Source of the DNA: Fictibacillus aquaticus
Lineage (GTDB): Bacteria; Bacillota; Bacilli; Bacillales; Fictibacillaceae
Length of the DNA stretch: 61,211 bases
Assembly (NCBI RefSeq): GCF_002245695.1
Contig: NZ_NOII01000006.1
Coordinates: forward strand, 1 to 61,211
Direction: 5' to 3'
Below, piece by piece: positions 42,472 to 51,355 of this stretch. Position 1 is the stretch's first letter; every line of letters begins with the position of its first letter. The position numbers and the translations under genes are program-made. The notes under the pieces are model-generated. The model was not told the origin of the DNA. It saw nothing but the letters and a program-made list of their open reading frames with translations, and searched no databases.

Positions 42472-43005
42472 TTAGATCTTATTTACTTGATCAAAGTCCA
42501 GCTCAACCGGTGTTTCGCGGCCGAACATATTAACGTGAACCTTGAGCTTTCTCTTCGTCGTGTCGATCTCTTCAATCGATCCAACGAAGTCTGCAAATGG
42601 ACCTTCTTTAACTTTGACTGATTCCTTGATCTCAAAGTCAACTTCAACGCGCGGCTCTTCTAAGCCCATTCCCTTAAGGATGTGCTCAACCTCTTCAGGC
42701 AGAAGCGCCGTCGGCTTGCTTCCCGCTCCAGCGGATCCAACAAACCCTGTAACTCCAGGCGTGTTGCGGACAACATACCAAGAATCATCTGTCATAATCA
42801 TTTCCGTCAGAACGTAGCCTGGAAATACTTTCTTCATGCTCGTCTTAGTTTTGCCGTTTTTCGTTTCTGTTTCTTCCTCTACAGGAACAAGCACACGAAA
42901 AATTTTATCGGTCATCCCCATTGACTCAAGACGTTTTTCCAAGTTCGCCTTTACTTTGTTTTCATACCCGGAATAAGTATGAACAACATACCAGTTCTTT
43001 TCCAT
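42472..43005 (-). CDS. nusG: transcription termination/antitermination protein NusG
   Basis: A 177-residue NusG: NGN domain (MEKNWYVVHTYSGYENKVK; FPGYVL) and C-terminal KOW domain (VKEGPFADFVGSIEEID). It binds RNA polymerase and affects pausing and Rho or ribosome coupling. The start is fixed by homology; AGGAGG lies 22 bases upstream and only AAAGGA is closer, so spacing is unusually long. Confidence 0.97.
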   Translation of the reverse strand: MEKNWYVVHTYSGYENKVKANLEKRLESMGMTDKIFRVLVPVEEETETKNGKTKTSMKKVFPGYVLTEMIMTDDSWYVVRNTPGVTGFVGSAGAGSKPTALLPEEVEHILKGMGLEEPRVEVDFEIKESVKVKEGPFADFVGSIEEIDTTKRKLKVHVNMFGRETPVELDFDQVNKI

Positions 43006-43076
43006 AACGATGGGACCGTGTCCTTTCCCTCCTAAAATGGATATACTCTAGCCATTTTAACCATGATAAGCTGTAT

Positions 43077-43283
43077 CTAACCTAGAATGAGTTCTACAAG
43101 CTGTGAAATGCCAAGATCGACTGCCCAAAAGAAAACTGCCATCACCACTACAGTGGAAATAACAACCGTCGTATACTTCACGATTTCTTTACGCTTCGGC
43201 CATGTAACCTTTTTCATTTCCTTGCTTACGTCAGAGAAAAACTTACCAGGAGACTTTTTTGTTTTTTCTGCAACATCCGCCAT
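43077..43283 (-). CDS. secE: preprotein translocase subunit SecE
   Basis: A 68-residue short Gram-positive SecE: amphipathic helix (FFSDVSKEMKKVTWPKRKEI) and a single membrane segment that clamps SecY. ATGGGGGT precedes the ATG at fair spacing. In the conserved rpmG-secE-nusG order. Confidence 0.96.
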   Translation of the reverse strand: MADVAEKTKKSPGKFFSDVSKEMKKVTWPKRKEIVKYTTVVISTVVVMAVFFWAVDLGISQLVELILG

Positions 43284-43342
43284 TGTTTAAACCCCCATGA
43301 TTCATTTCATCAAAATGCTATAAAAACGGCTTTGTTGAGCCA

Positions 43343-43492
43343 TCACTTCGTTTCTTTGTGGTTCGTGTGGGCGTTACAATAGCTGCAGAATTTCTTGACC
43401 TGCAGCCGCTCCGGCTGACTTTGCTGGTTTTTCATGGTTGTATAATTACGATTAGAGCATTGTTCGCAGGCTAAAGATACTTTTTTTCTCAT
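43343..43492 (-). CDS. rpmG: 50S ribosomal protein L33
   Basis: A 49-residue L33 with zinc-binding CEQC and CSYC pairs, starting [12 protein letters not shown]. The ATG at 43492 follows GAAGGGTG; an upstream in-frame ATG at 43528 would swallow that site. Bacillus genomes usually have several L33 paralogues; position before secE corresponds to rpmGB. Confidence 0.93.
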   Translation of the reverse strand: MRKKVSLACEQCSNRNYTTMKNQQSQPERLQVKKFCSYCNAHTNHKETK

Positions 43493-43609
43493 ATATGAGC
43501 ACCCTTCATCATAAACCCACTTCTCCACGATAGATTATTACTTTTATCACATTATCACAGGGGGTGGGGCTTGTCAATGAAGCCTTGACAGGGGCGGAGA
43601 CTAAAACCA

Positions 43610-43860
43610 ATGGTTCTGAAGCTTGATTTTGGCGAACATTTAAAATTGCTTCGATGCTTTTGTGTTGGTTCTTGGGCTTGGTTTGGGCGAACATGTTCTT
43701 CGCTGTCAACCTGGGGTCCGCTAAGGGGACGCGTCGAAGCAAAAGAGGGTTTGGCTCATTGGCTTTGGTTTATGCGAACATTCATAACCGCTTCGATGCT
43801 TTTGGTACTAGTTCGTCGGCCTGGTTTTGGCAAACATGTTCTTTGTTGCTTTAAAACATC
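43610..43860. repeat. diverged relative of the 122-bp repeat
   Basis: The stretch shares GGTTCTTGGGCTTGG, CAACCTGGGGTCC and TCGAAGCAAAAGA in the same order as the array at 25.5-25.8 kb. Here the palindromic core is lost: GGGGTCCGCTAAGGGGACG replaces GGGGTCCGGTACCG. The plus-strand open frame here is a by-product of this composition. The remainder of the 43493-44134 gap holds copy D and the sigH terminator. Confidence 0.65.
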
Positions 43861-43932
43861 TTGAGATTTCGAGAAACTATAATAGATGATCTGGGGGCTT
43901 GGCTTTTTTCTCCTTCGAATTCTTCATTGATA

Positions 43933-44062
43933 GGTTGATCGGAGTGAAAGGTGCCGACTCCAGCGGGATGAGTGAGACAGGTGAGACCTTCCAAAGGCGC
44001 GTGCGACGGAAGGGCTCACCGCTCACCCCGCGGAAAGCGTGCACCTGTAACGGAGAGCAACC
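43933..44062 (+). repeat. dispersed nested-hairpin repeat, copy D
   Basis: A 130-bp copy with GGTTG/CAACC ends, AGGTGC/GCACCT, GCGGG/CCCGC and CCTTCC/GGAAGG. Plus orientation, 49 bp beyond the sigH terminator. ATTCTTC occurs on both sides (43919-43925 and 44073-44079), a possible target duplication or part of the element arms. Confidence 0.88.
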
Positions 44063-44110
44063 ACTCCTTTGTATTCTTCCAAAAGCAGCAAAGCTTAAAG
44101 AAACAAAAAA

Positions 44111-44140
44111 AGCCGATTCGAATAATAATTCGAATCAGCT
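44111..44140 (-). terminator. intrinsic terminator after sigH
   Basis: A 12-bp stem (44111-44122 with 44129-44140) of core GATTCGAA/TTCGAATC, followed on the minus strand by seven T. It overlaps the last codon of sigH. Confidence 0.9.
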
Positions 44141-44782
44141 CGTAATCTCTCGAAGCTCTAAGTAGCGTTCGAGTTTCCGCTTCACTCGCTGAAGCGCGTT
44201 GTCGATTGATTTCACATGACGATCCAGATCCACGGATATCTCCTGATAAGAACGTCCGTCCAAATAAAGCATCAGGACTTTCCGCTCCAGATCACTCAAT
44301 ATCTCGCCCATCTTCACTTCAATATCATCAAACTCTTCTTGGTTGATGATGAGTTCTTCCGGATCTGTCACTTTCGTTCCGCAGATCACATCCAAAAGCG
44401 TGCGGTCGGATTCTTCGTCATAAATAGGCTTGTCCAATGAGACATAAGAATTTAACGGGATATGCTTCTGCCTTGTCGCCGTTTTGATCGCTGTGATCAT
44501 CTGTCTTGTGATGCAAAGCTCGGCAAACGCTTTAAACGATGAAAGCTTGTCCTCTTTAAAGTCTCTGATCGCCTTGTATAAACCGATCATGCCTTCTTGT
44601 ATGATGTCCTCTCGGTCGGCACCGATCAGAAAATAGGATCTTGCCTTCGCACGTACGAAATTCTTGTATTTGTTAATAAGAAATTCGAGCGCGCCGCTGT
44701 CTCCCTTGTGCATAAGCTCCACAAGGTTTTCGTCTTCCATAAGCTCGTAATCCTGTATTTCCGCTTCCATGAGATTGATCAT
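44135..44782 (-). CDS. sigH: RNA polymerase sigma factor SigH
   Basis: A 215-residue sigma-70 family factor, the transition-state sigma-H that activates early sporulation and competence genes. Region 2 (NFVRAKARSYFLIGADREDIIQEG, GLYKAIRDF) and region 4 (LERKVLMLYLDGRSYQEIS ... KSIDNALQRVKRKLE) are intact. The N-terminal 15 residues differ from B. subtilis as usual. GGGGGGATTG precedes the ATG, and a strong sigma-A promoter lies 45 bp upstream. Confidence 0.97.
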   Translation of the reverse strand: MINLMEAEIQDYELMEDENLVELMHKGDSGALEFLINKYKNFVRAKARSYFLIGADREDIIQEGMIGLYKAIRDFKEDKLSSFKAFAELCITRQMITAIKTATRQKHIPLNSYVSLDKPIYDEESDRTLLDVICGTKVTDPEELIINQEEFDDIEVKMGEILSDLERKVLMLYLDGRSYQEISVDLDRHVKSIDNALQRVKRKLERYLELREITS

Positions 44783-44827
44783 GCGTACAATCCCCCCGAC
44801 CAGGTTTTACCGGCAAAATATAGAAAT

Positions 44828-44857
44828 ATTATACAATAGAATCAAAAGATGCGTCAA
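44828..44857 (-). promoter_or_regulatory. sigma-A promoter of sigH
   Basis: On the minus strand TTGACG (44852-44857), 18 bp, TATAAT (44828-44833), in the 81-bp rae1-sigH gap. In B. subtilis the sigH promoter is repressed by AbrB; no AbrB site can be read by eye. Confidence 0.8.
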
Positions 44858-44863
44858 GATTGC

Positions 44864-45382
44864 TTATTTTTCGCCTCTTCGCCATTTTTCGAAAATTGAA
44901 GCAACTTCTTCGGTTAAAAAAATAGAAGAGGCGCTTTTTTTTAGCTTTCTCTCAGCCATTGACTGCTGGATCTGCTTCTCCACCTGTTCCATTTCCTGCT
45001 TCAGTTCACGTGCAGATTTACGGAGCGCGCCTTTTCCGAAGATAGCCCACTGTTCTGTTGAATCTGACGTTGCAACGTGAATCACGGTGTTGACAGCCTT
45101 CAGCTCGGCAATCATCCGCTCGATTCTCTCATCCGCTGTTTCATTTTCTCTAGTATATATAACTTCTACTTGATGTTTGCTCGATTTCTTTTCCATACCT
45201 GGAGAGAGATGGGCATCAAACACGATGATCACGCGGTCACCGCTGACGCCCTTATACTCTGCCATTTTTTCTATCAAGAGGTGACGGGCTTTTTCAAAGT
45301 CTACCTGCTTGAGCTCTCTTAATTCCGGCCACGCTCCGATAATGTTATATCCGTCAACGATGAGGATATGGATGGTTTTCAT
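44864..45382 (-). CDS. rae1: ribosome-dependent mRNA endoribonuclease Rae1 (NYN/PIN-like)
   Basis: A 172-residue NYN-domain nuclease matching B. subtilis YacP/Rae1, which cleaves mRNA in the ribosomal A site. Acidic active-site candidates lie in IVDGYNIIG (Asp10) and VIIVFDAH. The C-terminal helix region is rich in Lys and Glu. Its ATG shares one base with the rlmB stop (TAATG). Confidence 0.92.
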   Translation of the reverse strand: MKTIHILIVDGYNIIGAWPELRELKQVDFEKARHLLIEKMAEYKGVSGDRVIIVFDAHLSPGMEKKSSKHQVEVIYTRENETADERIERMIAELKAVNTVIHVATSDSTEQWAIFGKGALRKSARELKQEMEQVEKQIQQSMAERKLKKSASSIFLTEEVASIFEKWRRGEK

Positions 45383-46134
45383 TACACTGATAAAGGATGA
45401 CGGCTGCGGTAAACCTCGTACATCAGCAGCCCAGCAGCGACAGATGCGTTAAGCGAAGTCACTTTCCCTTCCATTGGAAGCTGGACCAAGAAGTCGCACG
45501 TCTCTTTAACGAGTCTTCCGATTCCTTTACCTTCACTGCCGATGACAAGCCCGAGAGGAAGATCCCATTTCGCCTGCCTGTAATCCTCTTTTCCTTTCAT
45601 ATCCGCTCCGGCAAACCAGATGCCGCGCTCTTTGAGTTCGTTCATCGTCTGAACGATGTTCGTCACCCGGACGACCGGAATGTACTCGATTGCACCTGTT
45701 GAGGTTTTAGCAACCGTCGCTGTCAGTCCAACAGCGCGTCTTTTCGGGATAATCACCCCATGAGCACCTACTGCATCAGCTGTACGAATGATAGAGCCCA
45801 AATTGTGCGGGTCTTCAATCTCATCAAGTATTAAGAAAAACGGATCCTCATTTTTTTCTTCCGCACGCTTGAACAAGTCTTCAATATCCGCATACTCGTA
45901 TGCCGCGACAGCTGCGACAACGCCTTGATGGTTTCCTCCATCGCTCAGCAGGTCGAGTTTCTGCTTCGGTACGAAGCTGACAAGAACATTGTTCTTTTTC
46001 GCAAGCTGGACGACCTGGCTGACAGGGCCTTTCTGAGAGCCCTCCCCGACAAATATTTTATTGATTTCACGGCCTGATCTTAATGTTTCTAAAACAGGAT
46101 TTCTCCCGATAATAAACTCTTCGTTCTCACTCAT
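45382..46134 (-). CDS. rlmB: 23S rRNA (guanosine-2'-O)-methyltransferase RlmB
   Basis: A 250-residue SpoU/TrmH-family methyltransferase: N-terminal substrate domain (about 1-90) and a SPOUT knot with [28 protein letters not shown] and [11 protein letters not shown], the three SpoU motifs. Expected to methylate G2251 (E. coli number) in the P loop; B. subtilis yacO. Starts within a 4-bp overlap (ATGA) with mrnC. Confidence 0.93.
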   Translation of the reverse strand: MSENEEFIIGRNPVLETLRSGREINKIFVGEGSQKGPVSQVVQLAKKNNVLVSFVPKQKLDLLSDGGNHQGVVAAVAAYEYADIEDLFKRAEEKNEDPFFLILDEIEDPHNLGSIIRTADAVGAHGVIIPKRRAVGLTATVAKTSTGAIEYIPVVRVTNIVQTMNELKERGIWFAGADMKGKEDYRQAKWDLPLGLVIGSEGKGIGRLVKETCDFLVQLPMEGKVTSLNASVAAGLLMYEVYRSRHPLSV

Positions 46135-46553
46135 GAATGCTTGTCCTCCTTTCCTTCTTCCGACTGGGCGAATATGCTGCTCATCAGCTCGTCCAGCCGC
46201 TCTTTTTCACCTGTTAAATATAAAAATCCGATAATCGCTTCGAGCGCAGTCGCATGCCTGTAAGTATGGATGTCCGTATTTTTCGGCACCGATCCTTGAT
46301 TGGCGTTGCGTCCTCTGCGGATAACAGCCTGTTCTTCTTCAGTAAAAAAGTTCTCTTCCTGCAGCTTTGTCAGCAGCTTTGCCTGCGATTTTGCTGATAC
46401 ATGAGAAGTGGCGAGACGGTGAAGCATGTTCGGCTTCACCTGTCCGCTCATGATCAAATGCTCTCTCACGTACTGCTCCATCACAGCATCACCCATATAG
46501 GCGAGCGTCATGCCGCTGAGCTGTTTTACATCATTACGGTTCAATGCACCCAT
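46131..46553 (-). CDS. mrnC: Mini-ribonuclease III
   Basis: A 140-residue RNase III domain protein lacking a dsRNA-binding domain, as in MrnC, which matures 23S rRNA ends in Bacillus. Catalytic-region motifs [14 protein letters not shown] (about 14-27) and [13 protein letters not shown] contain the expected Asp and Glu. It starts two bases after the cysS stop and overlaps rlmB. Confidence 0.94.
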   Translation of the reverse strand: MGALNRNDVKQLSGMTLAYMGDAVMEQYVREHLIMSGQVKPNMLHRLATSHVSAKSQAKLLTKLQEENFFTEEEQAVIRRGRNANQGSVPKNTDIHTYRHATALEAIIGFLYLTGEKERLDELMSSIFAQSEEGKEDKHS

Positions 46554-46555
46554 TC

Positions 46556-47956
46556 TTATGCCCTTTTCCAGCGAACACCCTGCGCTGTATCCTCTAAGAT
46601 GATATTCTGCTCTTTCAGCAAATCGCGGATCTCATCTGCTCTCGCAAAATTCCGCTGTTTTCGCGCTTCGTTGCGCTCTTGAATAAGAGCGTCGATGTCC
46701 GCATCTAACAGTTCAGCTTCTTTTTGCAGCGTAATGCCTAGAACACCAGAAATGTCTTCAAATAGTTCAATGAAAGAAGAAAGAGCTTTTTCTGACACAT
46801 TGTCTTCCTTCAAGTAGACGTTCGCTTCTTTCGCCGCATCAAAAAGGACGGAAATCGCGTTTGCTGTGTTAAAGTCATCGTCCATCTCTTTTTTAAAGCG
46901 TGCTTTAAGTGCAGCTGTCTTCTCTAGCCAAGCTTCTTCTTCTGTTCCAAGTCCAGCTGTTACCGTCAATCGGTGCTTCACGTTCTCGTAAGCAGTACGG
47001 ATACGGTTCAGTCCTGCCTCAGCAGATTCAAGCAGCTCTTTGCTGAAGTTGATCGGGTTTCTATAATGAACCGCCAGCATGAAGAATCGGATCACCTGCG
47101 GATCATGCTCTTTCACCATATCATGCACGAGAACAAAATTACCGAGCGACTTTGACATCTTTTCGTTGTCGATATTAATATACCCGTTATGCATCCAATA
47201 CTTAGCCATCGGCGCTTCATTTAAGGCTTCCGACTGGGCGATCTCATTTTCATGGTGCGGGAAGGACAAGTCCTGGCCGCCGCCGTGAATATCGATCGAG
47301 TCTCCTAAATACTTTTTCGCCATCGCCGAGCATTCGATATGCCAGCCTGGACGGCCTTTGCCCCAAGGGCTCTCCCAAAAGATCTCCCCTTCTTTCGCAG
47401 CTTTCCAGAGTGCGAAATCAAGCGGATCGTTCTTTTTCTCGCCGACTTCAATACGTGCGCCGATACGAAGATCGTCTATCGACTGATGCGACAGTTTGCC
47501 GTAGCCGTTGAAGTTTCTCGTCTTGAAATAGACGTCTCCTCCCGCTTCATACGCGAATCCTTTTTCGATCAGCTGCTCAATAAACGTGATAATCTCCGGA
47601 ATTGTTTCCATAACTCGCGGGTGGTGGTCAGCTTTCTTCACGCCAAGAGCACAAACATCCTCATGGTATGCATCAATATATTTTTGAGCGACTGTCGGTA
47701 CATCAGTGCCCGTTTCATTCGCTACTCTGATCAGTTTATCATCAACATCTGTAAAATTAGAGATGAAATGCACGTCATACCCGCTGTATTCCAAGTAACG
47801 GCGCACTGTGTCAAACACGATCGCCGGACGCGCGTTCCCTATATGAATATAGTTGTATACAGTCGGACCGCATACATACATTTTTACTTTTCCTTCTTCC
47901 AGCGGGATGAATGGCTCTTTCTTTCTGGACAGCGTATTGTAGACCACTAAACTCAT
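46556..47956 (-). CDS. cysS: cysteinyl-tRNA synthetase
   Basis: A 466-residue class I synthetase: [12 protein letters not shown] (HIGH), KMSKSLGN (KMSKS), and zinc ligands Cys in VCGPTVYN, Cys in HIECSAMA and the His/Glu of FPHHENE. Its start overlaps the cysE stop by 4 bp, so cysteine synthesis and charging are co-translated and both lie under the Cys T-box. Confidence 0.98.
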   Translation of the reverse strand: MSLVVYNTLSRKKEPFIPLEEGKVKMYVCGPTVYNYIHIGNARPAIVFDTVRRYLEYSGYDVHFISNFTDVDDKLIRVANETGTDVPTVAQKYIDAYHEDVCALGVKKADHHPRVMETIPEIITFIEQLIEKGFAYEAGGDVYFKTRNFNGYGKLSHQSIDDLRIGARIEVGEKKNDPLDFALWKAAKEGEIFWESPWGKGRPGWHIECSAMAKKYLGDSIDIHGGGQDLSFPHHENEIAQSEALNEAPMAKYWMHNGYINIDNEKMSKSLGNFVLVHDMVKEHDPQVIRFFMLAVHYRNPINFSKELLESAEAGLNRIRTAYENVKHRLTVTAGLGTEEEAWLEKTAALKARFKKEMDDDFNTANAISVLFDAAKEANVYLKEDNVSEKALSSFIELFEDISGVLGITLQKEAELLDADIDALIQERNEARKQRNFARADEIRDLLKEQNIILEDTAQGVRWKRA

Positions 47957-48606
47957 CGCAAGTCACTTCCTTTTTTTATTTGTTCTATTTCATTGCGAAG
48001 CTTCTCCAGTTCTTCCTGCAGATCGCGGAACTTATCCGCTACTGGGTCCGGCAGGTTCCGATGGTCCAGCTCATTTCCAAGCTTTACGCCATCCTGTATC
48101 TTCACCCGTCCTGGTATGCCGACAACCGTTGAGTTCGGCGGTACATCCTGAAGCACGACCGAGCCTGCCCCAACTTTAGAGTTTTTTCCGATTGTAATGT
48201 TTCCGAGCACCTTGGCACCTGTTGCGATCAAGGCATTATCCTCAATGGTCGGATGCCGTTTTCCTTTTTCCTTACCCGTACCGCCAAGCGTCACACCCTG
48301 GTAGATCGTAACATTGTCGCCGATAATGCACGTTTCCCCAATAACCACACCCATTCCATGATCAATGAAAAAACGCTTGCCGATCTTTGCACCGGGATGA
48401 ATTTCGATACCGGTAAAAAAACGGCTGATCTGCGAAACTGCCCTAGCAAGGAAAAACCACTTGTTCCTGAAAAGCGCATGCGCGATGCGGTGAGCCCACA
48501 GCGCATGCAATCCAGCATAAGTCAGCACAACCTCCAGCACACCCCGTGCCGCCGGATCATTCTCAAATATAACGTGTATATCCTCTTTCATCGCTTTAAT
48601 CATCAT
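47953..48606 (-). CDS. cysE: serine O-acetyltransferase
   Basis: A 217-residue left-handed beta-helix acyltransferase making O-acetylserine for cysteine synthesis. Catalytic His in [11 protein letters not shown], hexapeptide repeats ([15 protein letters not shown] onward) and the short C-terminal helix are present. AAAGGCGGTGAG precedes two adjacent ATGs; the second (48603) has slightly better spacing. The gene begins 428 bp beyond the T-box terminator, a long gap holding repeat copy E and a small frame. Confidence 0.95.
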   Translation of the reverse strand: MMIKAMKEDIHVIFENDPAARGVLEVVLTYAGLHALWAHRIAHALFRNKWFFLARAVSQISRFFTGIEIHPGAKIGKRFFIDHGMGVVIGETCIIGDNVTIYQGVTLGGTGKEKGKRHPTIEDNALIATGAKVLGNITIGKNSKVGAGSVVLQDVPPNSTVVGIPGRVKIQDGVKLGNELDHRNLPDPVADKFRDLQEELEKLRNEIEQIKKGSDLR

Positions 48607-48655
48607 AACTCACCGCCTTTTTGTCTATTCATCGCTCAATAAGAAAAGCGTAAGA

Positions 48656-48820
48656 TCATCGTTCCGCCACGGCATAGAATACACCGTTTGGGATTGACCA
48701 TGCCAATGTTGCACCTGTGCCAATGTTCAAGCGTCGCTGGAAATCCTGACGAAGATAAGGTTTTTGCATCACAGGAAGTAGGTAAGCAACATCGAGAGGC
48801 TTGGCACTAGAGCTGGCCAT
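48656..48820 (-). CDS. small open frame or gene remnant, 54 codons
   Basis: An ATG-to-TGA frame with coding-like composition (starts MASSSAKPLDVAYLL, ends GVFYAVAER). No convincing ribosome binding site precedes it. It lies between repeat copy E and cysE on the same strand. I do not recognise it; it may be a short gene, a leftover of a longer one, or chance. Confidence 0.25.
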   Translation of the reverse strand: MASSSAKPLDVAYLLPVMQKPYLRQDFQRRLNIGTGATLAWSIPNGVFYAVAER

Positions 48821-48879
48821 TACTTCTATGTGTCAAAAAACATATGCTTTAATTATTTTTTAAGAACATCGTTGATAAA

Positions 48880-49006
48880 GTTGATTGGAGTGTAAGGTGC
48901 CGACTCCTGCAGGATAAGTGGGACAGGTGAGACCTCTTAGGCGCGTAGCGGCAAGAGGGCTCACCGCCCACCCTGCGGAAAGCGTGCACCTGAAACGGAA
49001 ATCAAC
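48880..49006 (+). repeat. dispersed nested-hairpin repeat, copy E
   Basis: A 127-bp copy with GTTGATT/AATCAAC ends, AGGTGC/GCACCT, GCAGG/CCTGC and an inner stem changed on both sides to CCTCTT/AAGAGG. Outside are TTTTTTAA and TTTAAAAAA arms. Plus orientation, 28 bp beyond the T-box terminator and inside the transcribed leader of cysE. Confidence 0.88.
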
Positions 49007-49033
49007 CGCTTCTTTGATTTCTTTAAAAAATAA

Positions 49034-49310
49034 AAAGCGCCCCTGTGTCCTATGTGACACAGAGACGCTAATGCGCGGTTCCACTCTGTTTGACGGGCTA
49101 AAAATACAACACCCGTCCCCTTGAAGCTTCTTAACGCGAAGCAAACGCCCAGCCTACTTTAAATTCAGCACGGGACTCCGAGGTGCACTTCGGACAAGCT
49201 TTTTCATGAACCACTTTCAGCCGGTGATGGTTCTCTCTACTATGAAAGCCCTTGCCTACTCTCCTCATCAGCGAATTGCCAATATCGAAAAATAAGTTTC
49301 TTTTACTATA
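49034..49310 (-). ncRNA. Cys T-box riboswitch (cysE-cysS)
   Basis: Minus-strand RNA has the antiterminator AGAGTGGAACCGCG (49074-49087) and a strong terminator (stem 49034-49049 with 49056-49069, then T-run). Stem I carries the 3' specifier-side segment AAGTGCACC, so the specifier is UGC (49185-49187), a Cys codon. The T-box bulge is UGGA, whose last base pairs with U73, the discriminator of bacterial tRNA-Cys. Both signals agree with control of the downstream cysE-cysS by uncharged tRNA-Cys. Confidence 0.93.
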
Positions 49311-49336
49311 TTATATTCAATGATAAATGTTAACAT

Positions 49337-50809
49337 TTATGCCTTAGAAATTTTTTCGATCACGTTTTCCACGCGGGAAACGACTCTTTCTTTTCCTAAA
49401 AGAGCAATCGACACGAGCAGATCCGGTCCGTGTACCTGGCCTGTTGCCGCGACACGTACTGGCATGAACAAGTTCTTGCCCTTCTGTCCTGTTTCCTTCT
49501 GCACAGCCTTTAGCAGCGCCTTCACATCATCCGGCTCAAGCGTAGCGCTTTCCTGCACTTTTGCAAGGAATGATTCCATCACCTGAGGCACCGTTTCACC
49601 TTCAAGTACTTCCTCTGCTTCAGCATCATACTTCACTTCTTCCGTGAAGAACAGCTCAGACAGGCTCACAATTTCTGCACCATAGCTCATCTGATCCTTA
49701 AACAAGCCAGCGAGGCGGTTCACCCATTCCTGCTTTTCAGGAGTGAGGTTCTCTTCGATGCGTCCCGCTTTTACGAGATGAGGCAATGAAAGCTCAACGA
49801 TTCTGTCAAGCGGCTGCTGTTTCATATATTGGTTGTTCAGCCACTCAAGCTTTTGTGTATCAAACACCGCCGGAGATTTAGAAAGTCTTGCTGTATCAAA
49901 CATGCCGATCAGTTCATCTTTCGAGAAGATCTCTTCTTCTCCGCCAGGTGACCAGCCGAGAAGGGCGATAAAGTTAAACAGCGCTTCAGGCAGGTACCCG
50001 AGCTGCTCATATTGCTCGATAAACTGAATGATCGACTCATCACGCTTAGACAGCTTTTTGCGGTTTTCGTTGCAGATCAGCGTCATATGGCCGAAGACAG
50101 GCGGCTCAAAGCCTAGCGCTTCATAAACCATTAACTGCTTCGGTGTGTTGGAGATGTGATCGTCGCCGCGCAGTACATGGCTGATCGCCATATCATGATC
50201 ATCTGCCGCTACAGCAAAGTTATATGTCGGGATGCCGTCCTTCTTCACGATAACAAAATCGCCGATACCGTTCGACTCAAACGATACACTGCCTTTCACC
50301 ATATCGTCCCACTCGTACTGGCGGGATGCCTGTACCGCGAAACGGATGCTCGGCTTGCGGCCTTCCGCTTCAAATGCTGCCTCTTGCTCTGCTGTCAGGT
50401 GACGGCAGCGGCCGTTGTAAACAGGCGTTTCGTTCTTCGCCATCTGCTCCTCGCGCGAAGCTTCAAGCTCTTCTTCTGTGCAATAGCACTTGTATGCTTT
50501 GCCATTGCTTAAAAGCTCTTCATAATACTTTTTATAAATGTCGAGGCGCTCCATCTGGCGGTACGGTCCGTATTCTCCGCCGACATCAATGCTCTCATCC
50601 CAGTCGATGCCAAGCCATTTCAAATACGTCAGCTGGCTTTCTTCGCCGCCTTGAATGTTCCGCTTCTGATCGGTATCCTCGATGCGGATGATGAATTTGC
50701 CGCCTTTGCTGCGAGCATATATATAATTAAACAATGCTGTACGCGCGTTCCCGATGTGCAAATAGCCTGTCGGACTCGGAGCGTAACGCACCCGTACTTC
50801 GTTTGCCAT
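49337..50809 (-). CDS. gltX: glutamyl-tRNA synthetase
   Basis: A 490-residue class Ib synthetase: [17 protein letters not shown] (HIGH) and KLSKRDES (KMSKS equivalent). In Bacillus it is non-discriminating and also charges tRNA-Gln, which Gat amidotransferase then corrects. AGGTGAAAA precedes the ATG. Its transcript would enter the Cys T-box. Confidence 0.98.
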   Translation of the reverse strand: MANEVRVRYAPSPTGYLHIGNARTALFNYIYARSKGGKFIIRIEDTDQKRNIQGGEESQLTYLKWLGIDWDESIDVGGEYGPYRQMERLDIYKKYYEELLSNGKAYKCYCTEEELEASREEQMAKNETPVYNGRCRHLTAEQEAAFEAEGRKPSIRFAVQASRQYEWDDMVKGSVSFESNGIGDFVIVKKDGIPTYNFAVAADDHDMAISHVLRGDDHISNTPKQLMVYEALGFEPPVFGHMTLICNENRKKLSKRDESIIQFIEQYEQLGYLPEALFNFIALLGWSPGGEEEIFSKDELIGMFDTARLSKSPAVFDTQKLEWLNNQYMKQQPLDRIVELSLPHLVKAGRIEENLTPEKQEWVNRLAGLFKDQMSYGAEIVSLSELFFTEEVKYDAEAEEVLEGETVPQVMESFLAKVQESATLEPDDVKALLKAVQKETGQKGKNLFMPVRVAATGQVHGPDLLVSIALLGKERVVSRVENVIEKISKA

Positions 50810-50880
50810 GATTTTTCACCTCATAGAAATTTTGTCTGTTTACATCTTACCATATCATCATGTAATGAAAAGCCTGTCCG

Positions 50881-51354
50881 TTACGCGCGCTCTAGCAGGA
50901 TAACCGCCTGTGCAGCAATGCCTTCTCCGCGTCCTGTAAAACCGAGCTGTTCAGTTGTCGTCGCTTTAACATTGACCTGCTCGATGCTTGCGTCCAGCAA
51001 GCCTGCAATCACTCCGCGCATTTCCTGAATGTGCGGTGCCATTTTTGGCTTTTGCGCGATGATTGTACAGTCGACGTTTCCGAGCACGTAGCCTTTTTCC
51101 TTCACGAGCAGAAACGAATCGCGGAGCAGCTTTTTAGAATCTGCATCTTTATAAGCAGGATCCGTGTCTGGAAAATGCTTGCCGATATCCCCTTCTCCAG
51201 CCGCTCCTAACAGCGCATCATTGATCGCATGAAGCAGCACATCTGCATCCGAATGACCTAAAAGACCTTTTTCATATGGAATCTCCACTCCTCCGATAAT
51301 GAGCGGGCGGTTTTCTGCAAACGCGTGTACATCGAAGCCTTGTCCTATCCGCAT
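50881..51354 (-). CDS. ispF: 2-C-methyl-D-erythritol 2,4-cyclodiphosphate synthase
   Basis: A 157-residue trimeric enzyme of the MEP isoprenoid pathway. Zinc ligands Asp8 and His10 lie in GFDVHAF, with the third His in LLHAIND, and the GHSDADV segment is also present. It starts one base after the ispD stop, so the two steps are coupled. Confidence 0.97.
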   Translation of the reverse strand: MRIGQGFDVHAFAENRPLIIGGVEIPYEKGLLGHSDADVLLHAINDALLGAAGEGDIGKHFPDTDPAYKDADSKKLLRDSFLLVKEKGYVLGNVDCTIIAQKPKMAPHIQEMRGVIAGLLDASIEQVNVKATTTEQLGFTGRGEGIAAQAVILLERA

Positions 51355-51355
51355 G

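Noticed and set aside
43509-43864. Overlapping open frames on both strands in the rpmG-sigH gap
   Set aside because: They coincide with the decayed repeat, lack ribosome binding sites and resemble no protein.
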